DNA of 64,000 nt from Nemertoderma westbladi (GCA_032718475.1 JAUCBJ010005075.1:1-64000); one strand, 5' to 3'; counted from the first letter of the stretch, positions 11,135 through 22,054 are shown. Program-made: numbers and translations. Notes: generated by a model not told the origin, from the sequence alone.

Positions 11135-13858
11135 TTACGTTGTATTAGAAAGTGAGAGCGATGTTATGTTTTTGGTGATACTAGGAGGGATATGTATTTG
11201 TATAGTTTGAGGTATGGAAGTGGCTCCGACAAAACGAAATCGAGTTAATGGAGAGAAGGGTTGATTTGAGGCATTGGAAGGACAGAGGAAGGTGAGAGAA
11301 TTAGCAGTGGTCGAGATATCGATTGGTGTGTTTGTTCTAGATGATTGAGGTGCCAATGGCAACCTGGAAGGTTGTATTAGGCTGGGACCAGGCAATGAAA
11401 GAGACTGAGTGAGGGTGCTACCAGGCACTCTCGGTATAAATGGGGAAGAATTTCTTGGAGATAAGGTAATTGGAACCATATTGAAAGGCGAGACCCCACT
11501 GTTTGCTGCTGGAACAGATCCTGCCTGTAGTGGCCAATTGGAGCTTGTGGTCAGCACAGAGGTTACCATTGTAACACTGGGTCCCACCACTGTTTGGCTC
11601 AATGATGCTGCAGGTAGTAACATCTCATCAGCAGATGCTGTATGGGATCTTTCTAATGGCGGAGGGCTGATTGATGATAGGGGTAAAACTATATTGCAAG
11701 AAGAAAGAGGATTAATAATGGAGGAAGAAGTTGCAGAGGTGTTTAAAACACTAGCTGTAGAACTATTAGAAACTATGGATATGACTGGAACAGGCATAGC
11801 TACTTTATTTTTCGCTTTGATTTGCGAAGTCAGACTGAATTTCCCAAAGAGACCATGCAACTGTCTGCGATGCCGACGTAGTCCCGATGCTTGTCTAAAG
11901 TTCTCAAAGCATACATCGCAAGAGTATGCTTTACCACCACTGTGCAGCCGCATATGGTCCTGCAATGTGGTCTTTTGTGTGAAATAGCGGTTGCAGACAG
12001 CACAATGGTGGCGTTTATCATCGAGGTGGATGAGGCGATGTTTCCAAAGGTTTGATCGCTGACTGAATGATTTACCACAGCCCGCAAACTCGCAGTAATA
12101 CGGACGATCGTTAGTATGGATCCGAAGGTGGTTGACAAAGTGGATCTTAGTGGTGAAGCATTTGGAACAGACGGGGCACTGCAGAACATCTGGCTGGTCA
12201 GAGGAGCTGTGACTTAAGCAATGCCGATTTAAATTGGTTTCTGAATCAAAAGTCGCATCGCAGATGCAACATTTAGCGAAAGGAGGCGCACCTTCACTCT
12301 TTACCACAGCATTTTGTGTCGAAACATCAGAATTAATAGGAAGAGGCAATCCTACAGGACGCTTTTCTCTCCTTTTACGATATTTTACAAGGGGAGCCGG
12401 TTTAGGGGGCAGTTTAGGTTTTTTAATCTTTGAGCAGTGGTAGTTGAGCGTTTTATTAATTTCTCGCAATGCACATTTAAACTTCGTAAAAGTCATCATA
12501 TACGACAAGAGCTTCCAAGCTGATTGCCTGGCACTTTGGACTTCTAATTTTGAAAAACCATCTTCAACTCGATTACAAAATATCAAGGATAAAAACATTC
12601 GAACAACTGGATCTTCTATCAATAATTCATTTCTCTCTTTACACACAGCTATTGAGTTAAAAATTATCTCCGAGATCTTATCAAGAACCTGATTGATACC
12701 ACAACTATCAAAATTTTCAGTAGTAGACTCATTGATGCACTCAATTTTAACCTTTGGAACATCGGTATTAGGCCGATTATAACCTACACTTGAATTAGAC
12801 CCTAAAGGGGAGTTAATTTCAGCTTTAACATCAGCCAATGTATCATACAGCTGAGTGGCTACATCAATGTAACTCTGTATAGGCAGGGCTTTCAGTGACC
12901 GTGGTCTTCGTGCAGAAAACGATTGAACTGGGGGGGCTGAACTGTTTGGATGTTCTTTTATAGGGGATGGGTTGCCATCATTGAGCGGTGCCGTTGCATT
13001 AGATACATCTTTAACTGGGAGTTGGACTAATGCAGGTAGTGATGATGAAGGTTTCTGGACATTGTCTGGATTTTCTGGACAAACCGGAACCAACATTTTC
13101 ATATCAATTGCAGACAACTTATTTTTACTTTCATCTGGTTTTTCTAAAACTTTATCAGGTTGTATCAAATCTATCGTATTTCCTTGCTGTATATGTTTCA
13201 ACATCTTCTCTTTAACATGATTCTCAACATGAAACACAAAATCGTCCAGAATCTCTGAAGTAAATGCGCAGAACAGGCATCGCAACCGCTGTTTTGAGTA
13301 ACAGTTACCCACTAGAAGGCCATTATTTTCCGCTTTTCCAGAAAAGGGGAGATGCGATATGATATGTTCTAAGTAACTAGAGAAACTTGATATAATTTGA
13401 GAGCAAATAAAGCATGACCGATTTATATCATTAAATTTGATGGAAGTATTTTCAATACCATTGCTATTTACACAGTAATGTATTTCCAGCTGTTGCCTAG
13501 TAGGCCAAAACTGAAAGCAACTATGACAAGGACCATATAGTGAATGGATACGTTGTATATGTATTTTGAAGCAACTCTCCAGCTTGTAAGATTTCGAACA
13601 CCGAGGACATTTGAATGGTTTATCTGATACATTATTATGGTTTGCAAAATCAGCCTGACCTTTAGAACTAGAATAATCCAAAGAACCATGGTGGTCTGCC
13701 CTCACCTTGGTAGTATCTCCATAAAGCACAGATCTCTTTTTTACAGAGTTTTGTCGTACATCGCTAGGATCATTTTCATGAAGTGGCCAATGGGTCTCCA
13801 GTTGTTGTAGTGAGTTGAAACATTCGCCACACCAAACACAAATGAATTCCCCACCCAT
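11135..13858 (-). CDS. Ten-finger C2H2 zinc-finger protein, apparently intronless
   Basis: A single open frame of 907 codons encodes a probable nuclear DNA-binding protein. Five N-terminal fingers can be placed: C7/C10/H23/H27, C84/C87/H100/H105, a CCHC-like C111/C114/H127/C129, C149/C152/H165/H169 and C194/C197/H210/H214. A Ser/Pro-rich linker follows, then a predicted helical block (about 385-475) that I do not recognise, then a basic patch (KYRKRREKRP, 492-501). Five C-terminal fingers lie at about 530-550, 561-581, 589-611, 619-639 and 647-668. Their linkers (HTNDRPY, HLDDKRH, HSGGKAY) are weak versions of TGEKP. The last 240 residues are Ser/Thr/Pro-rich, like a low-complexity regulatory tail. 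The start ATG has A at -3 and G at +4. No frame damage is visible in a window where nearly every other frame is broken, which argues for selection. Upstream exons or a retrocopy origin cannot be excluded. Confidence 0.88.
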   Translation of the reverse strand: MGGEFICVWCGECFNSLQQLETHWPLHENDPSDVRQNSVKKRSVLYGDTTKVRADHHGSLDYSSSKGQADFANHNNVSDKPFKCPRCSKSYKLESCFKIHIQRIHSLYGPCHSCFQFWPTRQQLEIHYCVNSNGIENTSIKFNDINRSCFICSQIISSFSSYLEHIISHLPFSGKAENNGLLVGNCYSKQRLRCLFCAFTSEILDDFVFHVENHVKEKMLKHIQQGNTIDLIQPDKVLEKPDESKNKLSAIDMKMLVPVCPENPDNVQKPSSSLPALVQLPVKDVSNATAPLNDGNPSPIKEHPNSSAPPVQSFSARRPRSLKALPIQSYIDVATQLYDTLADVKAEINSPLGSNSSVGYNRPNTDVPKVKIECINESTTENFDSCGINQVLDKISEIIFNSIAVCKERNELLIEDPVVRMFLSLIFCNRVEDGFSKLEVQSARQSAWKLLSYMMTFTKFKCALREINKTLNYHCSKIKKPKLPPKPAPLVKYRKRREKRPVGLPLPINSDVSTQNAVVKSEGAPPFAKCCICDATFDSETNLNRHCLSHSSSDQPDVLQCPVCSKCFTTKIHFVNHLRIHTNDRPYYCEFAGCGKSFSQRSNLWKHRLIHLDDKRHHCAVCNRYFTQKTTLQDHMRLHSGGKAYSCDVCFENFRQASGLRRHRRQLHGLFGKFSLTSQIKAKNKVAMPVPVISIVSNSSTASVLNTSATSSSIINPLSSCNIVLPLSSISPPPLERSHTASADEMLLPAASLSQTVVGPSVTMVTSVLTTSSNWPLQAGSVPAANSGVSPFNMVPITLSPRNSSPFIPRVPGSTLTQSLSLPGPSLIQPSRLPLAPQSSRTNTPIDISTTANSLTFLCPSNASNQPFSPLTRFRFVGATSIPQTIQIHIPPSITKNITSLSLSNTT

Positions 13859-14220
13859 TGTGCTTTTGGCTGATTGGGATTGGCAACAAACAAATGTAGG
13901 CCAAGGTCTATTGATTTATAAATTGCCAATGCAAAGCAATCTCTGTTACTATATAAAGATACAGCTACCATAAAGGATAGTTTAGGTAAGGATGCCAATA
14001 CAATTCACCAATATTCGGCCTACAGGCCTACATACCGGTATATTCAAATACAGCAGTACAGAGATATATATTTCTCAAATTTCTGAATTTACAAGAACAA
14101 CAAAACAATAACTTATAATGAATGATCTGTCAACCAGCAGGAGCCTCAGCCAATAAGTAAACCTAGATGAAATGACAGAAGGACATCTCTGAAATGACAA
14201 GCTCTGTCTCTATGTCTGTA
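13859..14220. other. Region 5' of the zinc-finger gene
   Basis: This is the likely promoter and 5' untranslated region of the minus-strand zinc-finger gene. I see no convincing TATA box or conserved element, only a TACCGGTA palindrome near 14034. The inverted-repeat transposon starts at its far end. Confidence 0.35.
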
Positions 14221-14574
14221 GGGTTCCCTATCCCGATCGGGATACATAAATATATCCCGATCGGGATATACCTATATAAGGTAATATATCCCCCGATTGG
14301 GATATGTCTGTATGTCAATGTACATAACTGTCATTTACTACTGTATATTCTACTCTACTATGTAAAACTACAGTATATTTGGAAAACTAGAATGTCAATA
14401 AATATTATTAGAATGTGACGTGAAGTCTGCACTGCTAACCAACTAAATCCACCTAAAAAAAGTGAAGAAAATGAAACCAGGATGACAAAGGTACCGGTAA
14501 TGCATTCTGGCATTCGCTGATTCGCGCATGACACTGAATAATCTGTTGTGCCGGTAATTTGTAATTGAACATGT

Positions 14575-14885
14575 TTAGAAGACTTCGTGCAGCACGTTTG
14601 ATACTGAATCAATCCATTGAAACGTTTTAAGAGACCTTAGCGCAGTATGTGAGATACTGACACAATCAGTTGAAACGTTTAAGAGACCTTCATGCAGCAC
14701 GTACATGGGGTACCTGGCACCTGGGTACCGTAACAATCTGTTGAAATGTTTAAGATACCATTGTGCAGCACATCTTGGATACAGAAACAATCTATTGAAA
14801 CGTTTAAGATATCTTCATGCAGCATGTGGGGTACTCTGTAACAATCTATTGAAACATTCAAGATACCTTGCCCAGTATGCAGTAG
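14575..14885. repeat. Degenerate ~65-bp tandem repeat, about 5 copies
   Basis: Copies share CAATCTRTTGAAACGTTTAA followed by GATACCTTCATGCAGCA and GGGTAC or GGATAC. They occur near 14610, 14665, 14735, 14790 and 14845. The array makes both strands partly open and explains the artificial N-terminus of the adjacent LINE frame. Confidence 0.75.
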
Positions 14886-14899
14886 GTATGAGAACGGTA

Positions 14900-16102
14900 T
14901 CACTATTGGAGAACCTGGATGCTCTAAATATATCTTTGGAATTCGCCCACTCTGAATCCCGTAGATGTATTGAGGATCGAATAATGAGAGAAAAAAATTC
15001 CAAAAAGTTTTGGAGATATAATAAGGACAATCTGGTTCATCGCTGTGGTATCCCTGCAATGAAAGATTCGGACGGGAAGGTTTACACCAGTGATGTAGAT
15101 CGAGCAAACTTAATAAATAACACATTCAAATCCGCATTTACTACTGATGATGGAGTTGACCCAAAACCGCCTATCAAACACCCCCCCGGTGTTACACTGT
15201 CATCGATAAAATTTGACAGAGCTGAAATCCTCAAAATCCTAAAGAATCTAAAACCTGGTAAAGCTCCCGGACCTGACAATATACCTACTGCATTGCTACG
15301 TAAACTTGCTATCTGGCTTTGTGAACCGCTTGAAACACTATTCCAACAGTTCCTTGATTGCGGCTTTGTTCCCCCAACATGGCGACTCGCTCATATTGTT
15401 CCGACGTACAAACTCAAGGGCTCTCGGTCTGATCCTGCTAATTACCGACCGATTTCCCTTACTTCAGTTCTGGTTAAAGTAATGGAAACTTCGATAAGAA
15501 ATGAAATGTTAATATATTTACTACGAATAAAAGCTATCAGCTCCAAACAACACGGTTTTCTGCAGAAAAGGTCAACCTTCACACAACTACTTGAATCTTC
15601 ATTTGACTGGGTTAGGATTCGCAATAGTGGACGACCAGTGGATATTATTTATACAGATTTCCAGAGGGCTTTTGACAAAGTATCTCATCAGAAACTCCTT
15701 ATTAAACTTCACTCGTTTGGTATACAAGGCAGTTTGTTAGCTTGGATTTCGGCATTCCTGTGTAACCGCTACCAACGTACAGTAATAAATGGAGCTCTGT
15801 CAGATCTGGCTTTGGTCACCAGCGGAGTTCCGCAAGGAAGCGTTATTGCTCTGCTCCTGTTTATCATTTTCATAAATGATATTACGGACAACATATCCAC
15901 AAATGTGAAGCTCTATGCGGATGACACGAAATTATACAACTCTATATTCACAGATCTTGACTCCATGCTTCTACAAGAAGATATCAACTCAATATGCGAA
16001 TGGGCAAAGGTTTGGCAGATGAGTTACAATATCAAAAAGTGCTCAGTCGTCTCTCTACAGGCTAATAGTCAAACGGTGCGTTCCTACTACATGGGTGAAA
16101 CG
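14900..16102 (+). pseudogene. CR1/Jockey-type LINE reverse transcriptase, 5' part
   Basis: The frame open to 16105 (the nominal ATG at 14705 lies in the tandem repeat) encodes LINE sequence from about 14900. It reads MREKNSKKFWRYNKDNL, then GIPAMKDSDGKVYTSDVDRA, the linker just before the reverse transcriptase. Palm motifs follow: KPGKAPGPDNIPTALLRKLA, IIYTDFQRAFDKVSHQKLL (first catalytic Asp), VTSGVPQGSVIALLLF and VKLYADDTKLYNS, with intact YADD near 15915. The endonuclease and any ORF1 are absent, so the copy is 5'-truncated. The frame is then cut at 16103 by a hAT-like insertion. Confidence 0.9.
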
Positions 16103-16895
16103 TAGGGCTCGATCGGAGCTCTGGCCTCCGGCTCCGGCTCCGGCCATTTTGGCACCTCCGGCTCCTGCTCCGGCTCCGGTAAAAATATTGCCGGAGCTAA
16201 TTTTTTAATAAAGTATTATATTTCGTGCATATTCTAATCTGAACAATTATTTAACACTATAATATAAGTCAGTAAGTACTGTAGTACAGCTTCAATATCA
16301 AGTATAATCTGATAATACTGCAGTATTTACTTAAAATCAATGACTGACTGACTGTACTGCAGTACTGGTACTGGCAGGTTGGCTGACTAGCAGGTTACAG
16401 ATAGGCCCTACTTTAAAAAATTGTAAATGCTATGGATTGTACACTGTCAGACTGTACCACTGCAGCCAATTACTGCTGTCATGCCAGCATACTGTACTGC
16501 AGTACTGGTACACCTACGGTAGGCTAGGCCTACCTACAGTACACACCTCTACCACAGTTAGACAGTTCGTGAGTTAGGTACTGTAGGTAATTTTTAGCCG
16601 CCAGCGTCAGGCCGTCGCCGTCAGCGTCAGGCCGTCTGTCCGTGATAAATTAATTACTTTAATTTTAAATTGAAAATTCGTAAATCTATAAATTATGAAA
16701 TTAATTAGACCTACATTATGATTGATTATGAGCGATTGGCGAATGATAACCTAACCATACTTTATTTTTTTTAAATAAATAATTAAATTTTTAAAATTTT
16801 TGAAAAACTCCGGCTCCTGCTCCGGCTCCGGCCAAATTGTCCAACTCCGGCTCCTGCTCCGGCTCCGGCCAAATCCCAACTCCGATCGAGCCCTA
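16103..16895. mobile_element. hAT-like non-autonomous transposon (793 bp) inserted in a LINE
   Basis: The termini TAGGGCTCGATCGGAG and CTCCGATCGAGCCCTA are perfect 16-bp inverted repeats. They are flanked by an exact 8-bp duplication GTGAAACG (16095-16102 and 16896-16903). Both subterminal zones are made of GGCTCC/CCGGCT repeats, as in many hAT miniature elements. Removing the element and one duplication puts the two halves of the LINE frame back in register, so the insertion came after the LINE. Confidence 0.95.
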
Positions 16896-17572
16896 GTGAA
16901 ACGTTTCTACAACATCTCAGTGAAGCGAAGGATTTAGGTGTTATAATATCATCCGACTTGAGATTCAGTGAGCATGTGGGGCTTGTGTCTGCCAAGGCAC
17001 GTAGAACCTGTTGTCAGATTCGCCGAAACTTTCATCATCGCAGTGCATACCATCAATTTGAGCTATTTAGAGTTTATGCACGGTCAATCTTAGAATACAA
17101 TTGCGCAATCTGGTGCCCCTATCTTGATAAGGACATCAATATTATAGAACAGGTTCAACGAGATTTTACCCGTCGCCTGCCCGGCCTTCAAGGTTTGAGC
17201 TACGCAGGGCGACTGAACCGGCTCAACACCCGTTCCCTTGAGGAACGGCGCATCGTTATCGATCTGGTGGAAATGTTTAAAATTATTCGTGGGTTCAGTC
17301 CTATATCTGATCTACAGATGTTTAAACTGTCATCCACCCGAACTCGATCAAACGGTTACAAAGTAACCATTCCTCACTCGCGTAACTGTATCCATCAGAA
17401 CCACTTCTCGGTCCGTCGCATTACCCTGTGGAACTCTCTTCCCTCAACAGTTGTTGGTGCCTCCACCACGTTGGGTTTTCGCACCCGAATCAATAACATT
17501 GATTTATCTGCTCAATGCACTGGTTCCTGGAAAAACACCATGAATACCGTCCATATCTACTCCAACGTTTAA
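16896..17572 (+). pseudogene. CR1/Jockey-type LINE reverse transcriptase, 3' part
   Basis: The frame resumes after the hAT insertion with EAKDLGVIISSDLRFSEHV and reads through YARSILEYNCAIWCPYLDKD and INIIEQVQRDFTRRLPGL to a stop at 17572. This is the typical thumb and C-terminal end of CR1/L2/Jockey-type polymerases (DLGV, SILEY..IWCP, EQVQR). Composition matches the 5' part. An AT-rich tail with TTATTA repeats follows and is probably the element's 3' untranslated end. Confidence 0.88.
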
Positions 17573-18292
17573 TTAATTATCTATCATTATTATTATTGAT
17601 TAAATATTAAATGTGTTGGCATAATTTAAATTTAAAACTAATAAACTCAAGCCGCCATACAAGATTGTGATGAATGATTTATTTTTACTGTAATAATATA
17701 ATACACTTTGATCCATATTTTAATTAATGTTCCGATCTACAGTACTAAATATGAATAATGTATACGTATAGTGAACTATTAATTGTCTGATTTATGTACC
17801 GTACTGAATTTTACTCTACAATTTATTACATATTTTGATAAAAATTATTGCGTATTTTTATTGCATATTAAAATTTTTTTTTTTTAATTTTATTTACTTA
17901 TTATGCCATATACTGTACCTACTCCAATGTTTCAATGAATTAATATCTATAAATTAATGTGCATTACGTAAACATGCACTTTTATTCTGTTCTGCATTTC
18001 ATTTCATTTTATTTTGTTTATTAATACATAAGTTGTACTTATTTTACTCTGTGGTGCTTTATTGCATGGCTGAGTGCATAATTTTAACATACTGTATAAG
18101 CCAATATTTACTTGATTACCATACTAACTATCCAGGCTGCAAATGAAGTCCTGGCTAACTATCCTACCGGTAGCTATGAAAATGGTAATCTTGTTTGTTA
18201 TGTTTGTTATGTTTCGTTACTTTTATATTTGTCGATGTCATTATACTCAAATTCAAATTCATCTCATGTCTCATGATTAGCCTACCACAATA
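17573..18292. other. AT-rich filler inside the 4.3-kb element
   Basis: No gene seen. It includes the presumed LINE 3' end, a T-rich run near 17877-17885 and a TACCGGTA near 18166. Confidence 0.4.
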
Positions 18293-18516
18293 TATCCCGA
18301 TCGGGATATTTACAAAATATATGATTTTCACTCTGCAATATCTTTTGAAAGCCCTAACTGCCTAACACCACTTTCAGACTTTGCGGGGCACAAACGAATA
18401 TAACCAATTTTTCTTATCTATCTGCTGGATAGCGCCATTTGTGTCGCTTTTTTATAGTTTAGGTCGCTTTTTGGAAAGGTTGAATATTCATATATCCCGA
18501 TCGGGATAGGGAACCC

Positions 18517-18915
18517 TACTGTATGTGTAATGGATGAATGGCTGGCTACCAGTACTGCAGTATGTCTACAGACAGACAGATGTCAGTATGTCTAGGACAG
18601 TTAGACAGTATGAGGCCTATGTCTAGGCACTAGGTACTGCACTGGTATGTCAGTATGTGAAATTGTCAACGCCTGTTCTTTTCTTGCCTCCAACTATGAA
18701 GTATGAACTATGGTGACTATCAGCGATAAAACAGAACATACGGTATCCATATCTGACCAATTTATTGCTACCGGCACCGTTCAGCCGTTAAGCTGTTAAG
18801 ACAGTAAGATAGGTACCGGTATGGTGTATGGATGGACAGATGGTATGGATGAATGTTACTGATGTAGGCCTACCGGTGCCGGTACTGGCTGACTGGGTCG
18901 GGGGTCCCTACTAAG
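18517..18915. other. Spacer rich in CAGTA/CTGTA and ACCGGT words
   Basis: There is no gene. The sequence is dominated by CAGTACTG, TATGTCTA and ACCGGT words, which gives it a repetitive look without a clean period. Confidence 0.4.
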
Positions 18916-20247
18916 TACTAACTACTACTACTAAGATCGGCATGCTGCATTGCAGCTGCATTTTTAAGAATGCTGTGCCGGCTTGTCAACAAAATTGCAC
19001 CGCCACAACTCCCTATCACCCATGACATTTGCTAGATCATCCGCATCTTTAAGGCCAGTGTCCTTTAAGATGCGTCTCAAGAAAGTCATGGGCTGTCCAC
19101 CATGCTTATTCACTCCATGAGGCTGCCAAAGTACAAGATTATGCACTGGCTGGTCTTCACGGCGAAAGCAATGTCCTGCAAAGCGGAGGCGATTTTGTTC
19201 TAGTGTCAAGCTTGGGGGAACCAATGATACACCTCCAATGTTATATAGTGTCTGGTTGGAGATGTGTGCATTGTACTTGACACAATGAACCCGGCGTAGC
19301 ATTCTTGTGAATGTGCCATCCAGAGATTTGGTGTCCTCAGCAGTTAGAGCCCAGCATGGACTCCCTTAGAGGAGTACTGGAACTACTGCTGCTCTAAATA
19401 ATCGGACCTTAAGTTTCCGATTAATTCTCGGTGACTTCCAAATCCTGGAAAGCCTATTCAAGGCTGCCCATGCCTTTCCCTTACGTATTCGAAGGTCCTC
19501 ACCTGACTTCCGGATCCATGATCCCAGGTAACAGAAGTCGTCCACATGCTCAAGCATACCATCCTTTGAGCTTATGCTCATCCGATCAGAGACTTGCTGA
19601 GGACTTTCAAAGTTAACTGTCAGAATTTTGGTCTTTCTGGAGTTAATAAAAAGACCAACACTAGAAGCAGCATGTTCTAACAGTCTAATGAGCTGATGAG
19701 CCGTTGGGCTCCCTCTAATGATTCTGAGAGTACTCCTAAGTCATCAGCAAAGTCTAGATCAGTTAGGTACTTGGCAGGATTTCCTCGACTTCTGGAGCCA
19801 GTCTGCCAGTAGGTGGAGTTATCATCACCCCATCATCATTATAATGATCTAAGGACATGCGTAGAACATAGTCAACCACAATAATGAACAAGAATGGTGC
19901 AAGTGTGTCTCCTTGGAGGACGCCCCATAACACTTCAAATGGTTCTGTGTCACCGACCGTCAACAGTAGACACAAATGTTGTCGAACCATCGTATACTGA
20001 TCTGATTGCTGCAATAATTTCATCAGGAATCCCATATGCCATATAATGAAAGTATGCTAAACATAGGTGAGCGAGAGACTGAATCAAAGGCCTTGACTGC
20101 TTGAAGAAGTCAACAAAGATAACAGCCATGATGCCTGTCTTTCTTTTTTGATAACTCTTCAATTATCCTTCTAAGTGCCAAAATGGGCTCCATGGTCCCA
20201 CGACCTTTACGGAACCCATTCTGATTTCCATGGCTGCATGGAGCAGT
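18916..20247 (-). pseudogene. LINE family X, copy 2, with multiple short micro-insertions
   Basis: This minus-strand copy starts with a (TAG)n tail (18916-18934) and matches copies 1 and 3 closely, including the frame LRRVHCVKYNAHISNQ to DLANVMGDRELWR (18964-19302). The reverse transcriptase is broken by several 5-9-bp insertions missing from the other copies. Examples are TCTAA-CAG-TCTAA (19676-19688), GCCAG-TCT-GCCAG (19797-19809), CTTGA-CTG-CTTGA (20092-20104) and CATGG-CTG-CATGG (20229-20241). The 5' end abuts the Mutator-like element at 20255. I could not define a target duplication for the LINE itself. Confidence 0.9.
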
Positions 20248-20254
20248 CCCAGCC

Positions 20255-21321
20255 GGGTTTGACTAAATACGCCACCGACAACCACCGACACCTTTCGCAT
20301 ACCACCGACTACCACCGACAACAAAAGACACAAACCGACACAAACCGACAGGTAAAATCACAAACCGACAGTATACTGACAACTTCGGCAATGTTAGTAA
20401 ACTATTTCAGTACATGATTATACAATTTTTATTTCCAGTCCAAATATTTATAACAAATTATACCCAGTAAAAAATCCCCATGTGTAACGCATTAGTGCCA
20501 CATACAACATTCGTAAAAGGCTGAAAGGTGCGTGTGGAATGTTATTTAAGATTCGTGAAGCCTTCGTCAGTGGTTCGTCAGTCCGAATAATTTAGGTAAC
20601 GAATGCGTATAGTATTCGTATCGCATGTGAGATTTCACTTGTCAATATATTCGTGGCTCATCATTCGTGGCACATGTGATACGAATGCTTCCACTCCACG
20701 CAAAAAATAATTCGTGGTTCATTCGTTCGTGGCACATCATGCATAGCCGCGCCACGCTTAAAATTATTCGTGGTCCATTCGTGACGTGACGCATGCGACT
20801 GTGCGATACGCGTGCAAAGCATTCTCAATTAGAGTACATACTGTAATTTGGCCAATCACAATTTGGCAAATAATCGAACATGGTGTTATTTAGTTAGTAT
20901 CGTTCAAAGGCGCTTTGAAAGCTTTGTAAACCTGTTCCCTTTACCAACATGCTTTATATAATATCTGAGGTAATGTATGTAGGCTAGGTGAGATAAATAA
21001 AATGACAACATAAAACTACTGCAGTAACTTAGGGAACTACAGTATGTATGTACTGATGTAGGCACCGACCCTTCGCCTTCCCCCCCCCCCCCCCCACCCG
21101 TAGTTATACATATTTGTAGTATTAGTAGTCATATTTGGACTGGAAATAAAAATTGTATAATCATGTACTGAACTGCTGAAATAGTTTACTAACATTGCCG
21201 AAGTTGTCGGTTTGTGATTTTACCTGTCGGTTTGTGTCGGTTTTGTGTCTTTTGTTGTCGGTGGTTGTCGGTGGTATGCGAAAGGTGTCGGTGGTTGTCG
21301 GTGGCGTATTTAGTCAAACCC
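20255..21321. mobile_element. Mutator-like non-autonomous element with ~190-bp inverted repeats
   Basis: Left arm 20255-20448 and right arm 21131-21321 are near-perfect reverse complements, starting GGGTTTGACTAAATACGCCA. The element is flanked by a perfect 9-bp duplication GTCCCAGCC (20246-20254 and 21322-21330). Long inverted repeats with a 9-bp duplication are typical of Mutator-like elements. The arms carry a CCACCGACAA/CACAAACCGACA subrepeat. The interior holds ATTCGTGGCACAT-type repeats and a C16 run (21080-21095) but no transposase. Confidence 0.9.
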
Positions 21322-21330
21322 GTCCCAGCC

Positions 21331-21685
21331 CAGGTCCGTCTGTCTGTCTGTCCGTCGAGCGTCTAAACACCCAAATCTGCAAATCACTAGGAATCGACCG
21401 GCTGACCGGTGCACCGGTCTGCCGGTTTGGGCCGAACAGGCAACAGGTACCGGTACTGGGTACCGGCCCGGTTTTTTTAAGATCGGTTCCGGTTTCGATT
21501 TTTTAATAATGGCTAATTCCTAATTATCTGATTACAGGATTATGCAGTTATGTCAGTATGTTACTTACCAGCTTACCTGCTTACCGGTAATATCAGATTA
21601 TGGCAGTATGGTGGGCCTATTACAGCATTAGCACTTTAGCAGTACAGCAGTACAGCAGTATACAGGTATACATGTATGGCTGTAT
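21331..21685. other. Spacer with ACCGGT-rich segment
   Basis: No gene seen. About 21385-21455 is locally GC-rich with four ACCGGT copies. 21540-21670 is made of CAGTATG/CAGCAGTA words. Confidence 0.4.
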
Positions 21686-22054
21686 GGGGCCGTCCAAGTA
21701 TGACGTCAGCACTTAAGGGGGGGGGGGGGGGGGGGGTTGGGAAAATCTGATGACGTGCTGATGAGGGGAGGGGAGGGGGTCAGCCAAAATCTGACGTCAG
21801 CATGTTCATTTATAGGTGCTAGAAGAGATATAACAGAAGAGTAAATAGCTTGCCTATTTTAACCCTTCCCCGGTAACGTGGGGTAAAATAATACCCCAAC
21901 AGCCCAAGGGGATTAATTTTGATATTTTTCGACAATCTCTCATATTATGTATGTCCTGTCCAGCTTCATAGTATCTTCTAAAAAACTTGTAATCTAACGA
22001 TTGTGTGGGTCATACCCATAAAATTTTGTTTATGAAAAATGTTATGGGCCTTTA

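Larger units (their letters stand above)
14221..18516. mobile_element. TA-flanked inverted-repeat element with TATCCCGATCGGGATA palindromes (4.3 kb)
   Basis: The left end GGGTTCCCTATCCCGATCGG (14221) is exactly inverted at the right end (to 18516), giving about 24 bp of perfect terminal inverted repeat flanked by TA. The 16-bp perfect palindrome TATCCCGATCGGGATA occurs four times: 14229-14244, 14253-14268, 18293-18308 and 18493-18508. A decayed copy lies at 14287-14304. Two copies at each end, one in the terminus and one subterminal, look like paired transposase binding sites. No transposase is visible; the interior is a tandem repeat, a LINE and filler. The TA duplication suggests a Tc1/mariner-type mechanism, but the superfamily is unproven. 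Confidence 0.75.

Noticed and set aside
11409-11987. 192-codon plus-strand frame opposite the zinc-finger gene
   Set aside because: Antisense shadow of the Ser/Pro-rich tail and fingers, with no domain of its own.
14705-14900. N-terminal extension of the LINE frame at 14705
   Set aside because: It translates the 65-bp tandem repeat; real LINE homology begins near 14900.
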